64,000 nucleotides of DNA from Sphingomicrobium nitratireducens (GCF_026157035.1 NZ_JANJZA010000001.1:1-64000); one strand, 5' to 3'. Positions 21,449 through 31,330 are shown, counted from the stretch's first letter. The notes: generated from the letters alone by a model not told the origin. Made by a program: numbers and translations.

Positions 21449-22378
21449 ATGCAGGAAAGCCGCTTCGCCGCCGAGGCCACCAATCTCGTCAAGACCTTCG
21501 ATGGAAAACGGGCTGTGGACGGGGTCAGCCTCGCCGTCCCCGAAGGCAGCATCTTCGGCTTCCTCGGGCCCAATGGCGCGGGCAAGACGACGACGCTACG
21601 CATGATGCTCGGCATCATCGATCCAGACGAGGGAAGCCGCAGCCTCCTCGGCCACGACCGCCCGCTCGAAGCGGCGCACGACGTCGGCTATCTTCCCGAG
21701 GAACGCGGCCTCTACCCGGCCATGACCGCGCGCGAGGCGATCGCGTTCATGGGCGCGCTGCGTGGCCTTCCGCTCGATGCGGGCCGCACCCGTGCAACGC
21801 AATTGCTCGAGGAGAACGGGCTCGGCGACTGGACGATGAAGCCGATCCGCTCGCTTTCCAAGGGCATGGCGCAGACCGTCCAGCTGCTCGGCACCATCGT
21901 CCACAATCCAAAGCTCATCATCCTCGACGAGCCCTTCTCGGGCCTCGACGCGATCAACCAGGGCAAGCTCGAAGGCCTCATTCGCGCGCAGGCCGCCGCG
22001 GGCACCACCGTCATCTTCTCGACCCACGTCATCGCCCACGCCGAGCGATTGTGCGAGCAGGTCGCGATCATCGCCAAGGGCAAGCTCGCTTTCTCGGGCG
22101 GGGTCGCCGCGGCGCGCGAACGGCTCAATCCGATCGTCCGGCTCAAGACCCGCGCCACCGACGGCCCGTGGCGCAGCGCGCTTCCCGCCGCCGCCACTCG
22201 TGACGGCGAGGAATGGCATTTCGAACTGCCCGACAGCGGCCCCGAACCGCTATTGAAGGCCCTCATCGAGGGCGATGCGGGCATCGAGACCTTGTCGATC
22301 GAACGCCCCGGCCTCCACGACGCCTTCGTCGCGATCGCGGGCGAGGCCGCCGCCGCCGAAATGGAGGAAGGCAAGTGA
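21449..22378 (+). CDS. ABC transporter ATPase, NatA-like
   Basis: A 309-residue ATP-binding subunit. Walker A is GPNGAGKT (40-47), the signature region is RSLSKGMAQTVQLL (a weakened LSGGQ, common in this branch), Walker B is LIILDEPFSGLD, and the switch is STHVIAHAE. A C-terminal extension follows, as in exporters of the NatA/Ccm type. The downstream permease starts with GTG overlapping this gene's TGA (GTGA), so the two form one export system. Confidence 0.9.
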   Translation: MQESRFAAEATNLVKTFDGKRAVDGVSLAVPEGSIFGFLGPNGAGKTTTLRMMLGIIDPDEGSRSLLGHDRPLEAAHDVGYLPEERGLYPAMTAREAIAFMGALRGLPLDAGRTRATQLLEENGLGDWTMKPIRSLSKGMAQTVQLLGTIVHNPKLIILDEPFSGLDAINQGKLEGLIRAQAAAGTTVIFSTHVIAHAERLCEQVAIIAKGKLAFSGGVAAARERLNPIVRLKTRATDGPWRSALPAAATRDGEEWHFELPDSGPEPLLKALIEGDAGIETLSIERPGLHDAFVAIAGEAAAAEMEEGK

Positions 22379-23595
22379 AGCTTCCCGAACTGCTGCGCGC
22401 CGCGCTCGTCATCGCGCGCCGCGACTATAGCGCGACCGTCCTATCGAAGACCTTTCTCTTCTTCCTGCTCGGCCCGCTCTTCCCGCTCGCGCTCGGCTTC
22501 ATGTTCGGCAACCTTGGCGGCAAGATCGTCAAGGAAGCCGACCAGCCGCGGGTCGCGGTGGTGTCGAGCCAGGCCGATTACGACGCGCTCGTCGCCGCGC
22601 GCGACCGCCTCGCGCCGCTGGCCGAGGAGCGACCGATGGTCGGCCTCGTGCACCGCCTGCCCGAAGCCGACGCGAAAACCCAGCGCGAGGCGCTCCTCGC
22701 CGCCAAGGACACGCCCGTCCTCGGCGTCCTCGAAGGCGGGCTCGACGCCCCGCATTTCACCGGTGACGTCGACGAGGAGGGCCGCACGCTCAAGCAGCTT
22801 GCCTCGTTCGTCGATCTCGCCCGGCAAAGCGCTCTCGCCGCGCCGCCCGGCGGCGCCCCGCTCGGCTTCACCGCGACCAACGAAAGCGCGGGCTCGCTTG
22901 TCTCGATCCGCATGCTGACCGCGCGCGCGGGCCAGTTCCTGCTCTTCTTCCTGACCCTGCTGCTCGCCGGCATGCTTTTGTCCCAGATGCTCGAGGAGAA
23001 ATCGAACAAGGTGATCGAGGTGCTAGCTTCCTCGGTCCCGGTCGATGCCATCTTCGTCGGCAAATTGTTCGCCATGCTCGCCATCTCGCTGACAGGCATC
23101 GCGGTGTGGTTCGCGGCCGGCATCGGCGCTTTCGCCATCTACGTCGATGGCGGGCTCGCCGCCGCACCGCCCGCCCCCGCGGTCGGCTGGCCGCTCTTCC
23201 TCGTCCTGCTGCTGGTCTATTTCTCGATGAGCTACCTGCTCGTCGGCGCGGCCTTTCTCGGCATCGGCGCGCAGGCCTCGACCGTGCGCGAAGTGCAGAC
23301 CATGTCGATGCCGGTGACCATGCTCCAGGTCGTGCTCTTGCTCGGCGCGCAAGCGGGCGTGGGCAAGCCCGACAGCATCGAGGCGCTCGCTGCCGCCGTC
23401 TTCCCCTTCACTTCGCCCTTCGCGATGATCGCGCGCGCCGCCGAGCAGGATGCCATCTGGCCCCATCTCGTCGCGCTCGGCTGGCAAATGCTGTGGGTCG
23501 CGCTGATCCTCAAGCTTGCGGCCAAGCTGTTCCGCAAGAGCGTGCTCAAGTCGGGCAAGCCGTTCCGCTGGCCCTGGATGCGCAAGACCGCCTGA
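22375..23595 (+). CDS. ABC-2-type transporter permease, NatB-like
   Basis: A 406-residue permease starting with GTG at 22375, overlapping the ATPase stop by 4 bases. One N-terminal membrane helix (VLSKTFLFFLLGPLFPLALG) is followed by a large extracytoplasmic domain (about 55-175) and a cluster of five to six helices beginning at MLTARAGQFLLFFLTLLLAG. MLEEKSNKVIEVLASSVP is the conserved cytoplasmic ABC-2/NatB loop. NatAB-type exporters move Na+ or other small substrates; the substrate here is unknown. Confidence 0.88.
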   Translation: MKLPELLRAALVIARRDYSATVLSKTFLFFLLGPLFPLALGFMFGNLGGKIVKEADQPRVAVVSSQADYDALVAARDRLAPLAEERPMVGLVHRLPEADAKTQREALLAAKDTPVLGVLEGGLDAPHFTGDVDEEGRTLKQLASFVDLARQSALAAPPGGAPLGFTATNESAGSLVSIRMLTARAGQFLLFFLTLLLAGMLLSQMLEEKSNKVIEVLASSVPVDAIFVGKLFAMLAISLTGIAVWFAAGIGAFAIYVDGGLAAAPPAPAVGWPLFLVLLLVYFSMSYLLVGAAFLGIGAQASTVREVQTMSMPVTMLQVVLLLGAQAGVGKPDSIEALAAAVFPFTSPFAMIARAAEQDAIWPHLVALGWQMLWVALILKLAAKLFRKSVLKSGKPFRWPWMRKTA

Positions 23596-23976
23596 TCAGG
23601 CGTCGGGCGCGGGCCCGATCTGCTCCCACAGCTCGATCTTGACCCCGTCGGGATCGAGCAGCCACGCGAACTTGCCGTAGGGCTCGTCGGCGCGGCCGAG
23701 GATCTCGACGCCCTTGTCCTCCAGCTCCTTCTGGAAGCTGTCGAGGTCGTCGACGCGGAAATTGATCATGAAGGGCTGCGTGCCGGGATCGAGATAGGTC
23801 GTATCCGCGGCAAAGCTGGATAGGAGCGAGAAGGGATCGTCCTGCGGCTCGTCCTTCCAGCGGAACACGGGCCCGTATTCGCCCGCGATGCCAAGCACGT
23901 CCTTGTACCAGGCGCTGGTCTTGTCGGGATCGGCGCGCTTCACGAACACGCCGCCCAGTCCGGTAATCCTGCCCAT
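23596..23976 (-). CDS. VOC-family (glyoxalase-like) protein
   Basis: A 126-residue protein made of paired beta-alpha-beta-beta-beta modules: ITGLGGVFVKRADPDKTSAW at the start and AWLLDPDGVKIELWEQ at the end, the latter with the usual metal-ligand glutamate. VOC proteins include glyoxalases, dioxygenases and antibiotic-binding proteins; the substrate cannot be assigned. It abuts the convergent permease gene with stops joined in the palindrome TGATCA. Confidence 0.85.
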   Translation of the reverse strand: MGRITGLGGVFVKRADPDKTSAWYKDVLGIAGEYGPVFRWKDEPQDDPFSLLSSFAADTTYLDPGTQPFMINFRVDDLDSFQKELEDKGVEILGRADEPYGKFAWLLDPDGVKIELWEQIGPAPDA

Positions 23977-24029
23977 CAGTCCCTCCTGTCCCCCGCGTCC
24001 GTAGCAGACGCGGGGGAGGTGAGACAGGG

Positions 24030-25700
24030 TCAGACGTTCTCGGGGTAGATCGGACGGATGTCGATCGGGATGTCCCCCATCGTCCCCGTCACGGTCTCGG
24101 CTTCCGGATCGTAGGCGCCCCAGTCTTCGAACAGCTTGACCGCGCCGTCATAGTCGCCGTCGCCCTGGAGAACGACGATCCGGCGAACCAGCTCGGCGAG
24201 CGCCTCGTCGAACTTCTCGTCGACGACGTGGAAGCGCTTGGCCTTGGCGTCCCACTCGATCGCGCCGAGGTCGCGCAGGATGCGGTACTGCATCGCCGCG
24301 CCCTTGCCGTGCGCCTCGTTGGTGCCGAAGCGCATCGCGCGGAACAGGCCGACCACATAGGTACGGCGCAGCGCGCCCTTCTCCTCGGCGGGCAGCAGCC
24401 CCTCGTCCATCATGTAGAGGATGTTCCAGGCACCCATCGCGTCGGCCTTGGCCTCTTCGAGCCCCGAGCTCATCTCGGCCATGACCTTGTCGACCGTGGT
24501 CTCCTTGCCGTCGACCGTGATCGTGCCCGGCCCGAGGCTGTGCGAGAGTTCGTGGAACAGCGTCTCCATCGTCATGTACTTCTTGGAAACCTGCGCGGCG
24601 TCTTCCTTGGTCAGCACCAGCTCGGCCATCGGCGCGAGGATGCGGTCGTATTTCGCGCCCAGTACGTTGGCGAGGATCACCTTCTTGGCGCCCTTGGCCT
24701 CGCGGACCCGCTCGTCATTGGGCAGGTTAAAGGCGATCGTCTGCACGCCCGGCACATTGTCGCCGCCACCGTGGATCTGCTCGACCACGCTGATCGGGCT
24801 CTCGAAGCCGCGACGGAAATTCTTGTACTTCTCGTCGACCGGGAGATTGGCCTCCATGTCGCGCAGCTTCGCCTTGTAGACGTCGAGGGCGGCCGATTCC
24901 TCGGGATCGCGCAGGGTCACGAACGCCTCGAACGCGGTCTTCCGCGCATAGAGCGTGTCGGTGTAGACTTCGTACGGCCCGATCGCGACCTCGATCGGCG
25001 TGTCCTTCAAATCCATCCACGCCAGCTCGCTCTCGTAATAGTCGTCGGTGCGGAACGCCTCGGCGCGCAGCGTCAGGAACTTCTTGAGGCTCGGGTTGGT
25101 GGTGATCTCGGCAGCTTCCTCGAGCAGCTTGGCGGCCGGCTCGAGCCACTCGGCATATTCCTCGGAATAGGGCACCGCGACCAGGCGATCGCCGTCGCGC
25201 TTGACCACCGTGTAGGGCGACAGCAGCGCTTCTTCCTCGTCGGGGTGGGCGGCGATATAGGCGTCGAGATCGGCCTTGGTGAGGTCGGTCGGGTAGAAGC
25301 CCGCGCCGACCGGGCGCGCCTTGTCACCGTAGAAGGGCTTGTCCTCCTCGAGGCTGTCCCAGCTGCCGAAATAGGTGTCGAACCGCTCGAGCAGCGCGTC
25401 CTTGTCGGGCGCGTTCGAAGCGAGGATCGCCTCGCGCTTGGCGGGGTTCTCGGCATCGACCTGGCGGAGGTAGATCTCGCTCATCAGGTTGGCGGCTTCG
25501 ATCAGCTTGTTGACCACCTGCTTTTCCTCGTCGGTGAGGAAGCTGGTGTCGGTTTCCATCTCGACGCTCGCCAGCTTGGCGAGCGCGGCAGCATCCGAGC
25601 CCTCCGCGGGCGCTTCGAGCTGCTCGCCCGTGTTGCAGGCGGCGAGCGGGAGGCTGAGGGACAGGGCGGCGGCGGCGCTGAGCCAGAGATGCTTTTTCAT
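24030..25700 (-). CDS. M49-like zinc metallopeptidase lipoprotein
   Basis: A 556-residue protein with lipoprotein signal MKKHLWLSAAAALSLSLPLAAC (Cys22). HELSH (H383, E384, H387) supplies the zinc site, and EEAKAD (415-420) lies where DPP III-like enzymes carry their third ligand. These features and overall length resemble the DPP III-related bacterial M49-like group, in which the HExxGH of eukaryotic DPP III is replaced by HExxH. It probably cleaves peptides in the periplasm. The start at 25700 gives a proper lipoprotein signal; an open extension upstream is antisense to the MATE gene. Confidence 0.82.
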   Translation of the reverse strand: MKKHLWLSAAAALSLSLPLAACNTGEQLEAPAEGSDAAALAKLASVEMETDTSFLTDEEKQVVNKLIEAANLMSEIYLRQVDAENPAKREAILASNAPDKDALLERFDTYFGSWDSLEEDKPFYGDKARPVGAGFYPTDLTKADLDAYIAAHPDEEEALLSPYTVVKRDGDRLVAVPYSEEYAEWLEPAAKLLEEAAEITTNPSLKKFLTLRAEAFRTDDYYESELAWMDLKDTPIEVAIGPYEVYTDTLYARKTAFEAFVTLRDPEESAALDVYKAKLRDMEANLPVDEKYKNFRRGFESPISVVEQIHGGGDNVPGVQTIAFNLPNDERVREAKGAKKVILANVLGAKYDRILAPMAELVLTKEDAAQVSKKYMTMETLFHELSHSLGPGTITVDGKETTVDKVMAEMSSGLEEAKADAMGAWNILYMMDEGLLPAEEKGALRRTYVVGLFRAMRFGTNEAHGKGAAMQYRILRDLGAIEWDAKAKRFHVVDEKFDEALAELVRRIVVLQGDGDYDGAVKLFEDWGAYDPEAETVTGTMGDIPIDIRPIYPENV

Positions 25701-25817
25701 GGGCGCGGGGTGTAGCGCCTCTTGCAGCTTCCCCCAAGCGGGATTTCGACGGGCGGACTTGCGGGCGCGGTGCGTCTGCGCCAAGCGAAGACGCAGACGG
25801 GGCGAAAGCGGGCGATC

Positions 25818-27152
25818 ATGACGACCATCCGGCACGGTATCGACACGCGCATCATCTGGGCGATCGCAATCCCCGCGATGCTGACCAATGTCGCGACCGC
25901 GCTGATCGGCATCGGCGACATGTGGATCGTCGGGCGGCTCGAGGATGCCGCGACGCAAGGCGCGGTCGACGTCGGCGCGCGCCTGTTCGCGCTGCTGTTC
26001 ACGGTCATGAATTTCCTCAAGACCGGCACTACCGGCCTCGTCGCGCAGGGCGGCACGCGCCACGGTGTCCACGCGCAGGCCGAAACGCTCGTGCGCGGCC
26101 TCGTCATCGGGTTCGGCATCGCCGCCGCGCTTCTCCTCGCCAAGCCGGTGCTCCAGCCGCTCCTGCTCTCCGCCCTCGGCGCGCAAGGCGACGTCCTCGC
26201 CGCCGCGCGCGTCTATGCCGACATCCGCTATTTCACCGCGCCCGGCGTGATGGCCAACCTTGCCCTTGTCGGCTTCCTCGTCGGGCGCCGCCAGGTGCGC
26301 ACCGCGATGGCGGTCGAGATCGGCTACAACCTCCTCAACGTCGGGCTCGGCCTGTGGTTTGTGCTCGGGCTCGACATGGGCATCGCGGGCATCGGCTGGT
26401 CGAGCTTCGCCGCCGAATATGCCAAGCTCGCGCTCCTCGCCCTGCTGGTCCTGCGCGGCGCGGCGGGCGGAGAGGTGCTCGCGGCCCTGCGCAACCGCTC
26501 GGTCATCGCATGGGCCTCGCTCAGGCCCTTCCTGTCGATCAACCGCGACCTGTTCCTTCGGACCGTCATCCTGATGATCGCGGGCGCCGCGCTGACCCGC
26601 ATCGGCGCAGAGCGCGGCGCGGTCACGCTCGCGGCCAACGGCATCCTCTACCAGCTTTTCGTCTTCATGGCGCTGCTGCTCGACGGGTTCGAGAATGCCG
26701 CGCAGGTCCTCAACGGCGAGCGCTACGGCGCGCACGACCGCGTCGGCTTTCTCAGGGTGACCAAGGCGATCTTGTGGCGCGGCTTCGCCGTCGCCTTTCT
26801 GCTCGCCGCCGCCTTCCTGGTGACCGCCGGCCCCGTCATCGTCAGCTTCGCCGCCACCCCCGCGGTCGCGATCGCCGCCTTCAAGGTCGCGCCGTGGATG
26901 GTCCTCATCCCGCTCGCAGGCGTCGCCAGCTTCGTCTTCGACGGCGTCTTCGTCGGCGCCAGCTGGACGCGCGCGCTGCTGCTCTCGATGGCCGGCGCCG
27001 CGCTCGTCTACGCGCTCGCGATCTGGGCGACATGGAGCATGGGCAACCAGGGCCTGTGGGCCAGTTTCGCCCTGTTCCTCGTCGCCCGTGCCGCGCTGCA
27101 GGCGCTGATGCTCCCGCGCCTTGCCGAAGGCATCGCGGACGAGCGGCGCTAG
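25818..27152 (+). CDS. MATE/DinF-family efflux transporter
   Basis: A 444-residue protein with about twelve membrane helices in two homologous halves. Helix 1 carries IIWAIAIPAMLTNVATALIG with the following IGIGDMWIVGRLE, typical of the DinF branch of MATE exporters, which use Na+ or H+ gradients to expel cationic or other compounds. The start at 25818 has a helix close behind it; a longer reading frame begins at 25722 but lacks transporter features. It ends in a CTAG shared with the response-regulator gene. Confidence 0.88.
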   Translation: MTTIRHGIDTRIIWAIAIPAMLTNVATALIGIGDMWIVGRLEDAATQGAVDVGARLFALLFTVMNFLKTGTTGLVAQGGTRHGVHAQAETLVRGLVIGFGIAAALLLAKPVLQPLLLSALGAQGDVLAAARVYADIRYFTAPGVMANLALVGFLVGRRQVRTAMAVEIGYNLLNVGLGLWFVLGLDMGIAGIGWSSFAAEYAKLALLALLVLRGAAGGEVLAALRNRSVIAWASLRPFLSINRDLFLRTVILMIAGAALTRIGAERGAVTLAANGILYQLFVFMALLLDGFENAAQVLNGERYGAHDRVGFLRVTKAILWRGFAVAFLLAAAFLVTAGPVIVSFAATPAVAIAAFKVAPWMVLIPLAGVASFVFDGVFVGASWTRALLLSMAGAALVYALAIWATWSMGNQGLWASFALFLVARAALQALMLPRLAEGIADERR

Positions 27153-27949
27153 TGGACGAAGCGCGCGACGACGTCGCGATAGGAGCGGCTGACCTTCACC
27201 TCGGCACCTGAATCGAGCACCAGGAAGCATTCGCCGTTGGTGTGCGGGCGGACCTGCTTGACCTGGTCGAGGTTGACGATGGTCGAACGGTGAACACGCT
27301 GGAAGCGGCGCGGATCGAGCCTCTTCTCGAGGTCCTTCATCGTCTCGCGCAGGATCAGCGTGTTGTCGCCGGTCTGGATGCACATATAGTCGCCCGCCGC
27401 ATCGATACGCTCGATATCGCCGACGTCGACCCGGAAGATCTGACCCTGGTCGCGGATGTTGATGACCTGCTCGTAGCGGCTCGCCGCCGGGCGTTCGGAA
27501 CCGTCGGTGATCGTCTCGGCCGCCTCCGGGGCGTGTTCCTCGAGCGCGGTCTGGAGCTTCTCCGCCTTGCGCGCGGCGCCCTTCTCCGACAGTCGCTCGC
27601 GTACCCTGTCGAGCGTCGCGGCGAGCCGGTCCTCGTCGACCGGCTTCATCAGATAGTCGACCGCCTGCGCCTCGAAGGCCTTGAGCGCGTGCTCGGAATA
27701 GGCGGTGACGAACACGAACAAGGGCGGCTCGACCTCCATCAGGCCGCTGATCACCGAAAACCCGTCGAATCCCGGCATCTGGATGTCGAGGAAGACGAGG
27801 TCGGGCTTGTGCGTCTTGACCGCGCGGATCGCCTCGCGTCCATTGGCCGCGGTGGCGATCACCTCGACGTCGTCATGCGCCTCGAGCCTCAACTGGAGGC
27901 CCTGGGTTGCAAGCGGTTCGTCGTCGACGAGGATGGTGCGGATGGTCAT
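27149..27949 (-). CDS. LytTR-type response regulator
   Basis: A 266-residue regulator with an N-terminal receiver domain (phosphoacceptor Asp55 in VFLDIQMPG, acidic pocket VDDEP, switch VTAYSEHAL, KPVD) and a C-terminal LytTR DNA-binding domain (about 165-266; RRFQRVHRSTIVNLDQVK). LytTR regulators bind direct repeats through a beta-sheet fold. The ATG overlaps the sensor kinase stop by 4 bases, so both are translated from one message and are a cognate pair. Confidence 0.93.
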   Translation of the reverse strand: MTIRTILVDDEPLATQGLQLRLEAHDDVEVIATAANGREAIRAVKTHKPDLVFLDIQMPGFDGFSVISGLMEVEPPLFVFVTAYSEHALKAFEAQAVDYLMKPVDEDRLAATLDRVRERLSEKGAARKAEKLQTALEEHAPEAAETITDGSERPAASRYEQVINIRDQGQIFRVDVGDIERIDAAGDYMCIQTGDNTLILRETMKDLEKRLDPRRFQRVHRSTIVNLDQVKQVRPHTNGECFLVLDSGAEVKVSRSYRDVVARFVH

Positions 27950-29154
27950 GAATTGTCTTCCGTTTCGTAGGGGATTTCAACCACAACGCTGAACCCCCCA
28001 TGTTCGTTCGTTCTGGTCGAGAAACCGTGTGCGGCGCCATAAGCCTGGCTCAGCCGTTCGCGAATGTTGGCGAGCCCGACGCCGGTCGAGAGCGCATCGC
28101 CTGTCTGACCGCCTGGCCCGGGGCCGCTGTCGGCGACCTCGATCCGCACCGCCCGCCCCTCGCGCCGTGCGGTCACCCAGATGTCGGCGCCTTCTTCGGA
28201 GGGCGTCACCGCATACTTGATCGCATTCTCGATCAGCGGCTGGAGCAAGAGCGAGGGCAGACGCGCATTGACCGTGTCGGCATCGATCCTGAAATGCGGC
28301 TTCAACCGCTCCTCGAAGCGCATCTTCTCGATTTCGAGATAGAGCTTCAAGGTCTCGACTTCCTTGGCCAGCGGGACCTTGGCGGTCGGCTCGTTGACCA
28401 GCGTGTAGCGCAGGAAGGAGGACAGGCGCGAGAGCATCGCGTTGGCGCGCTCGACCTGCTTCAAGAGCACCAGCGTCGAGATCGAATTCAGGGTGTTGAA
28501 CAGGAAATGCGGGTTGAGCTGGTAGCGCAGCATCGCCAGCTGCGCGCTCGATGCCTGCATCTCCAGCTTGGCGCGCTGGTCGATCTGTTCTTCCAGCAGC
28601 AGGTAGTAGTTGATCCCGTAATAGAGCGCCGACCAGGCCGCGAGCAACGAGAAGTCGAGGATGATCGCGCCGAGGAAGGCGACCCCGACCGGCTGGAAGT
28701 TCGGGTTGACGAAGGTCGACAGGCTCCACGTCTCGATGAACGAGAAGACCGCCGCGGCGATGGCGACCGTCGCCAGCGACACGATCGCGGTCAGCGTCAC
28801 GCGCATCGCGATCAGCCGCTTGTAGAGCGAGGCCATCAGCAGCGTCAGCGAATAGCCGGTCGCGGTCAGCAGCAGGCAGTGCACGACGAACATCGCGCCC
28901 ATCGAATTGGCGAGGCCGGACAGCGAGCGCAGGATGAAGAAGCCCGACCAGCCGAAACTCTGCAGTAGCCAGAAGGCGCGGTTCTTGTCGGCGAAGAAGG
29001 GCTGTTCGAGCCCGACACCCTCAAGGATCGGGCGCGCGGGGCCGGTGCCGCGGGGATCGGGGCGCGCGACCTTGGCCTTGAGCGACGCGACGCCGCGCGC
29101 CGCATTCTCGATCCCGACCGGGTCCTTCAGGCTGGAGACAGGCTCACTCGCCAT
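27946..29154 (-). CDS. LytS/YehU-type sensor histidine kinase
   Basis: A 402-residue membrane kinase with about four hydrophobic helices (residues 65-180) and then a His_kinase domain with the phospho-accepting His216 in QLNPHFLFNTLN. The ATPase N box is LLLQPLIENAIKYAV, with G-box GVGLANIRERL. There is no large periplasmic sensor domain, so the signal is probably sensed in or near the membrane. It precedes and overlaps its LytTR partner. Confidence 0.92.
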   Translation of the reverse strand: MASEPVSSLKDPVGIENAARGVASLKAKVARPDPRGTGPARPILEGVGLEQPFFADKNRAFWLLQSFGWSGFFILRSLSGLANSMGAMFVVHCLLLTATGYSLTLLMASLYKRLIAMRVTLTAIVSLATVAIAAAVFSFIETWSLSTFVNPNFQPVGVAFLGAIILDFSLLAAWSALYYGINYYLLLEEQIDQRAKLEMQASSAQLAMLRYQLNPHFLFNTLNSISTLVLLKQVERANAMLSRLSSFLRYTLVNEPTAKVPLAKEVETLKLYLEIEKMRFEERLKPHFRIDADTVNARLPSLLLQPLIENAIKYAVTPSEEGADIWVTARREGRAVRIEVADSGPGPGGQTGDALSTGVGLANIRERLSQAYGAAHGFSTRTNEHGGFSVVVEIPYETEDNS

Positions 29155-29330
29155 GGATGGAGCAATGACCTTTCATGTGCGTAACATAAGCGCATGCACC
29201 GCGCGCGCATAGTGGTGGCGATGCTGCGTTCGTGGCGCTAGGGTCGCGCGACGGATCGAGGGTGCCGGGCGGCGAGCCGCCTGCTCCTCGCCCGGCGACC
29301 CTATCGCCGCCCAATTGAGGAGTTCGACCA
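29155..29330. other. Divergent promoter region with nested inverted repeats
   Basis: The interval between the sensor kinase and the aminopeptidase gene contains GCCGGGC (29264-29270) with GCCCGGC (29290-29296), and GGGTCGC (29241-29247) with GCGACCC (29295-29301). These could fold into alternative leader structures for the aminopeptidase transcript. I see no small gene here. Confidence 0.4.
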
Positions 29331-31250
29331 TTGGCTTTCCGCGTCCTGACCGTTTTCGCCGCAGCCCTCTCGCTGGTCTCGTGCCGCGGGGGCGAGGAGA
29401 CGCCGCCGCCGGCCCCCACGCCCAAGGTCGAGATCGCCCCGATCCTCGACCGTGAGGACGCGGTCGACACGCACAGCTACGCCAAGCCGCTCGAGGCGCG
29501 CGTCTACCATGTCGCGCTCGACCTCGACGTCGACTTCCAAAGCCAGCGGGTGAAGGGGACCGCCACGCTCGCCATCGACGCCAAGCCCGACGCGACCGAG
29601 ATCGTTCTCGACGATCGCGGCCTCGAAATCGAGAAGGTGACCGACGCCAAGGGCGCGCCGCTCGATTTCGCCATCGGCGAGGTCGACGAATCGCTGGGCG
29701 CCCCGCTCACCGTCAAGATCGGCAAGGCGCGCAAGATCGTGGTCCACTACACCTCCGCCGAAAACGCCAGCGCGCTGCAGTTCCTCACCCCGCAGCAGAC
29801 CGCGGGCAAGAAGCATCCCTTCCTGTTCAGCCAGGGGCAGGCGATCGAGAATCGCAGCTGGATCCCGACGCAGGACAGCCCCGGCATCCGCCAGAGCTGG
29901 GAAGCGCGGATCCGCGTGCCCAACCCGCTCGTCGCGGTGATGAGCGCGCCGAAGGCCGGCGACAAGATCCCCGACGGCGACAGCCACACCATCTACCGCT
30001 TCAAGATGGACAAGTCGGTGCCACCCTACCTGATCGCGCTCGCGGTCGGGAACCTCGAATTCCGTCCGCTCGGCCTGCGTACCGGCGTCTGGGCCGAGCC
30101 CGAGACGCTGCCCAAGGCGGCCGCCGAGCTCGCCGACACCGAAAAGATGGTGACCGCCGCCGAGGACCTGTTCGGCCCCTATCTGTGGGACCGCTACGAC
30201 ATGCTCGTCCTGCCGCCCTCCTTCCCGTTCGGCGGGATGGAGAACCCGACGCTGACCTTCCTCACCCCGACCTTCATCGCGGGCGACAAGAGCCTCGTCA
30301 GCCTGATCGCGCACGAACTCGCGCACAGCTGGTCGGGCAACCTCGCCACCAACGCCACCTGGTCGGACTTCTGGCTCAACGAGGGCATGACCGTGTGGGC
30401 CGAACAGCGCATCATCGAGAAGGTCTACGGCAAGGAGCAGTACGACCAGAAGGTGCAGCTCTCGCTCGACGACATGAAGAGCGAGATCGACGGACTGGAA
30501 AAGCCCGGCGACAGCGCGCTCGCGCTCGACCTCAAGGGGCGCCACCCCGACGACGGCTTCACCGGCGTGCCCTACGACAAGGGCGCCGCCTTCCTGCGCA
30601 CGCTCGAGGCCGCGGTCGGCCGCGACAAGTTCGACGCCTTCATGAAGGGCTGGTTCGAGCGCCATGCCTTCGCGCCCGTCACCTCGGGCATGTTCATCGA
30701 GGAAGTGAAGGACAAGCTGTTCGCCAACGACGAGGAGGCCTTCGAGGCTCTCGGGATCGAGGAATGGGTCTACAAGCCCGGCATTCCCGACAATCTCGAG
30801 CCCGGCAACACCGAGGCCTTCGCCGAGGTCGACGCCGCGATCGCCGCGTTCAACGAAGGCGGCGCCCCCGATGCCGCGGCCTGGAAGGGCTGGAGCACCG
30901 ACGAGCGCCTGCGTTTCCTCGGCCGCATCGAGGAGGAGCAGACCACCGAGCGCATGGCCGCGCTCGACAAGGCATTGGGCCTGACCGGAACCGGCAACAA
31001 CGAAGTGCTTTTCCTGTGGCTCAAGAAGGTCGTCGCCAACCGCTACGATCCCGCCGTGCCGCGCCTCGAACAGTTCCTCACCAGCCAGGGCCGCCGTAAG
31101 TTCGTGCGCCCGCTGATCGAGGCGCTGGCCGAGGACAAGGCGTGGGGCCGAGAGATCGCCGAACGGGTCTATCCCAAGGCGCGGCCGCTCTATCACCCGA
31201 TGACGACGCGCGATCTCGACCTCTTGGGACTGCTCCCGGATGCCGGATAG
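29331..31250 (+). CDS. M1-family aminopeptidase, lipoprotein (LTA4H-like)
   Basis: A 639-residue zinc peptidase that starts with TTG at 29331, with GAGGAG about 9 bases upstream. It has a lipoprotein signal ending LSLVSC (Cys18). The catalytic HELAHSW (H328, E329, H332) is followed 19 residues later by Glu351 in WLNEGMTVWAE, and the exopeptidase motif is GGMENPT. A C-terminal helical domain completes the leukotriene A4 hydrolase-like layout. It probably trims N-terminal residues from peptides in the periplasm. Confidence 0.92.
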   Translation: MAFRVLTVFAAALSLVSCRGGEETPPPAPTPKVEIAPILDREDAVDTHSYAKPLEARVYHVALDLDVDFQSQRVKGTATLAIDAKPDATEIVLDDRGLEIEKVTDAKGAPLDFAIGEVDESLGAPLTVKIGKARKIVVHYTSAENASALQFLTPQQTAGKKHPFLFSQGQAIENRSWIPTQDSPGIRQSWEARIRVPNPLVAVMSAPKAGDKIPDGDSHTIYRFKMDKSVPPYLIALAVGNLEFRPLGLRTGVWAEPETLPKAAAELADTEKMVTAAEDLFGPYLWDRYDMLVLPPSFPFGGMENPTLTFLTPTFIAGDKSLVSLIAHELAHSWSGNLATNATWSDFWLNEGMTVWAEQRIIEKVYGKEQYDQKVQLSLDDMKSEIDGLEKPGDSALALDLKGRHPDDGFTGVPYDKGAAFLRTLEAAVGRDKFDAFMKGWFERHAFAPVTSGMFIEEVKDKLFANDEEAFEALGIEEWVYKPGIPDNLEPGNTEAFAEVDAAIAAFNEGGAPDAAAWKGWSTDERLRFLGRIEEEQTTERMAALDKALGLTGTGNNEVLFLWLKKVVANRYDPAVPRLEQFLTSQGRRKFVRPLIEALAEDKAWGREIAERVYPKARPLYHPMTTRDLDLLGLLPDAG

Positions 31251-31330
31251 CGCGTTTTTCGCCGAAGCCTTAACCGGGAAGTAACGCTCTTTGCCCTAGT
31301 GTTCCGCCATGATTCGACGCGGAATGGGCA

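Noticed and set aside
25701-27383. Upstream extension of the M49-like gene to 1117 codons
   Set aside because: The extra 560 codons run antisense to the MATE transporter and into the response-regulator gene, contain no recognisable domain, and would bury a clear lipoprotein signal beginning at 25700.
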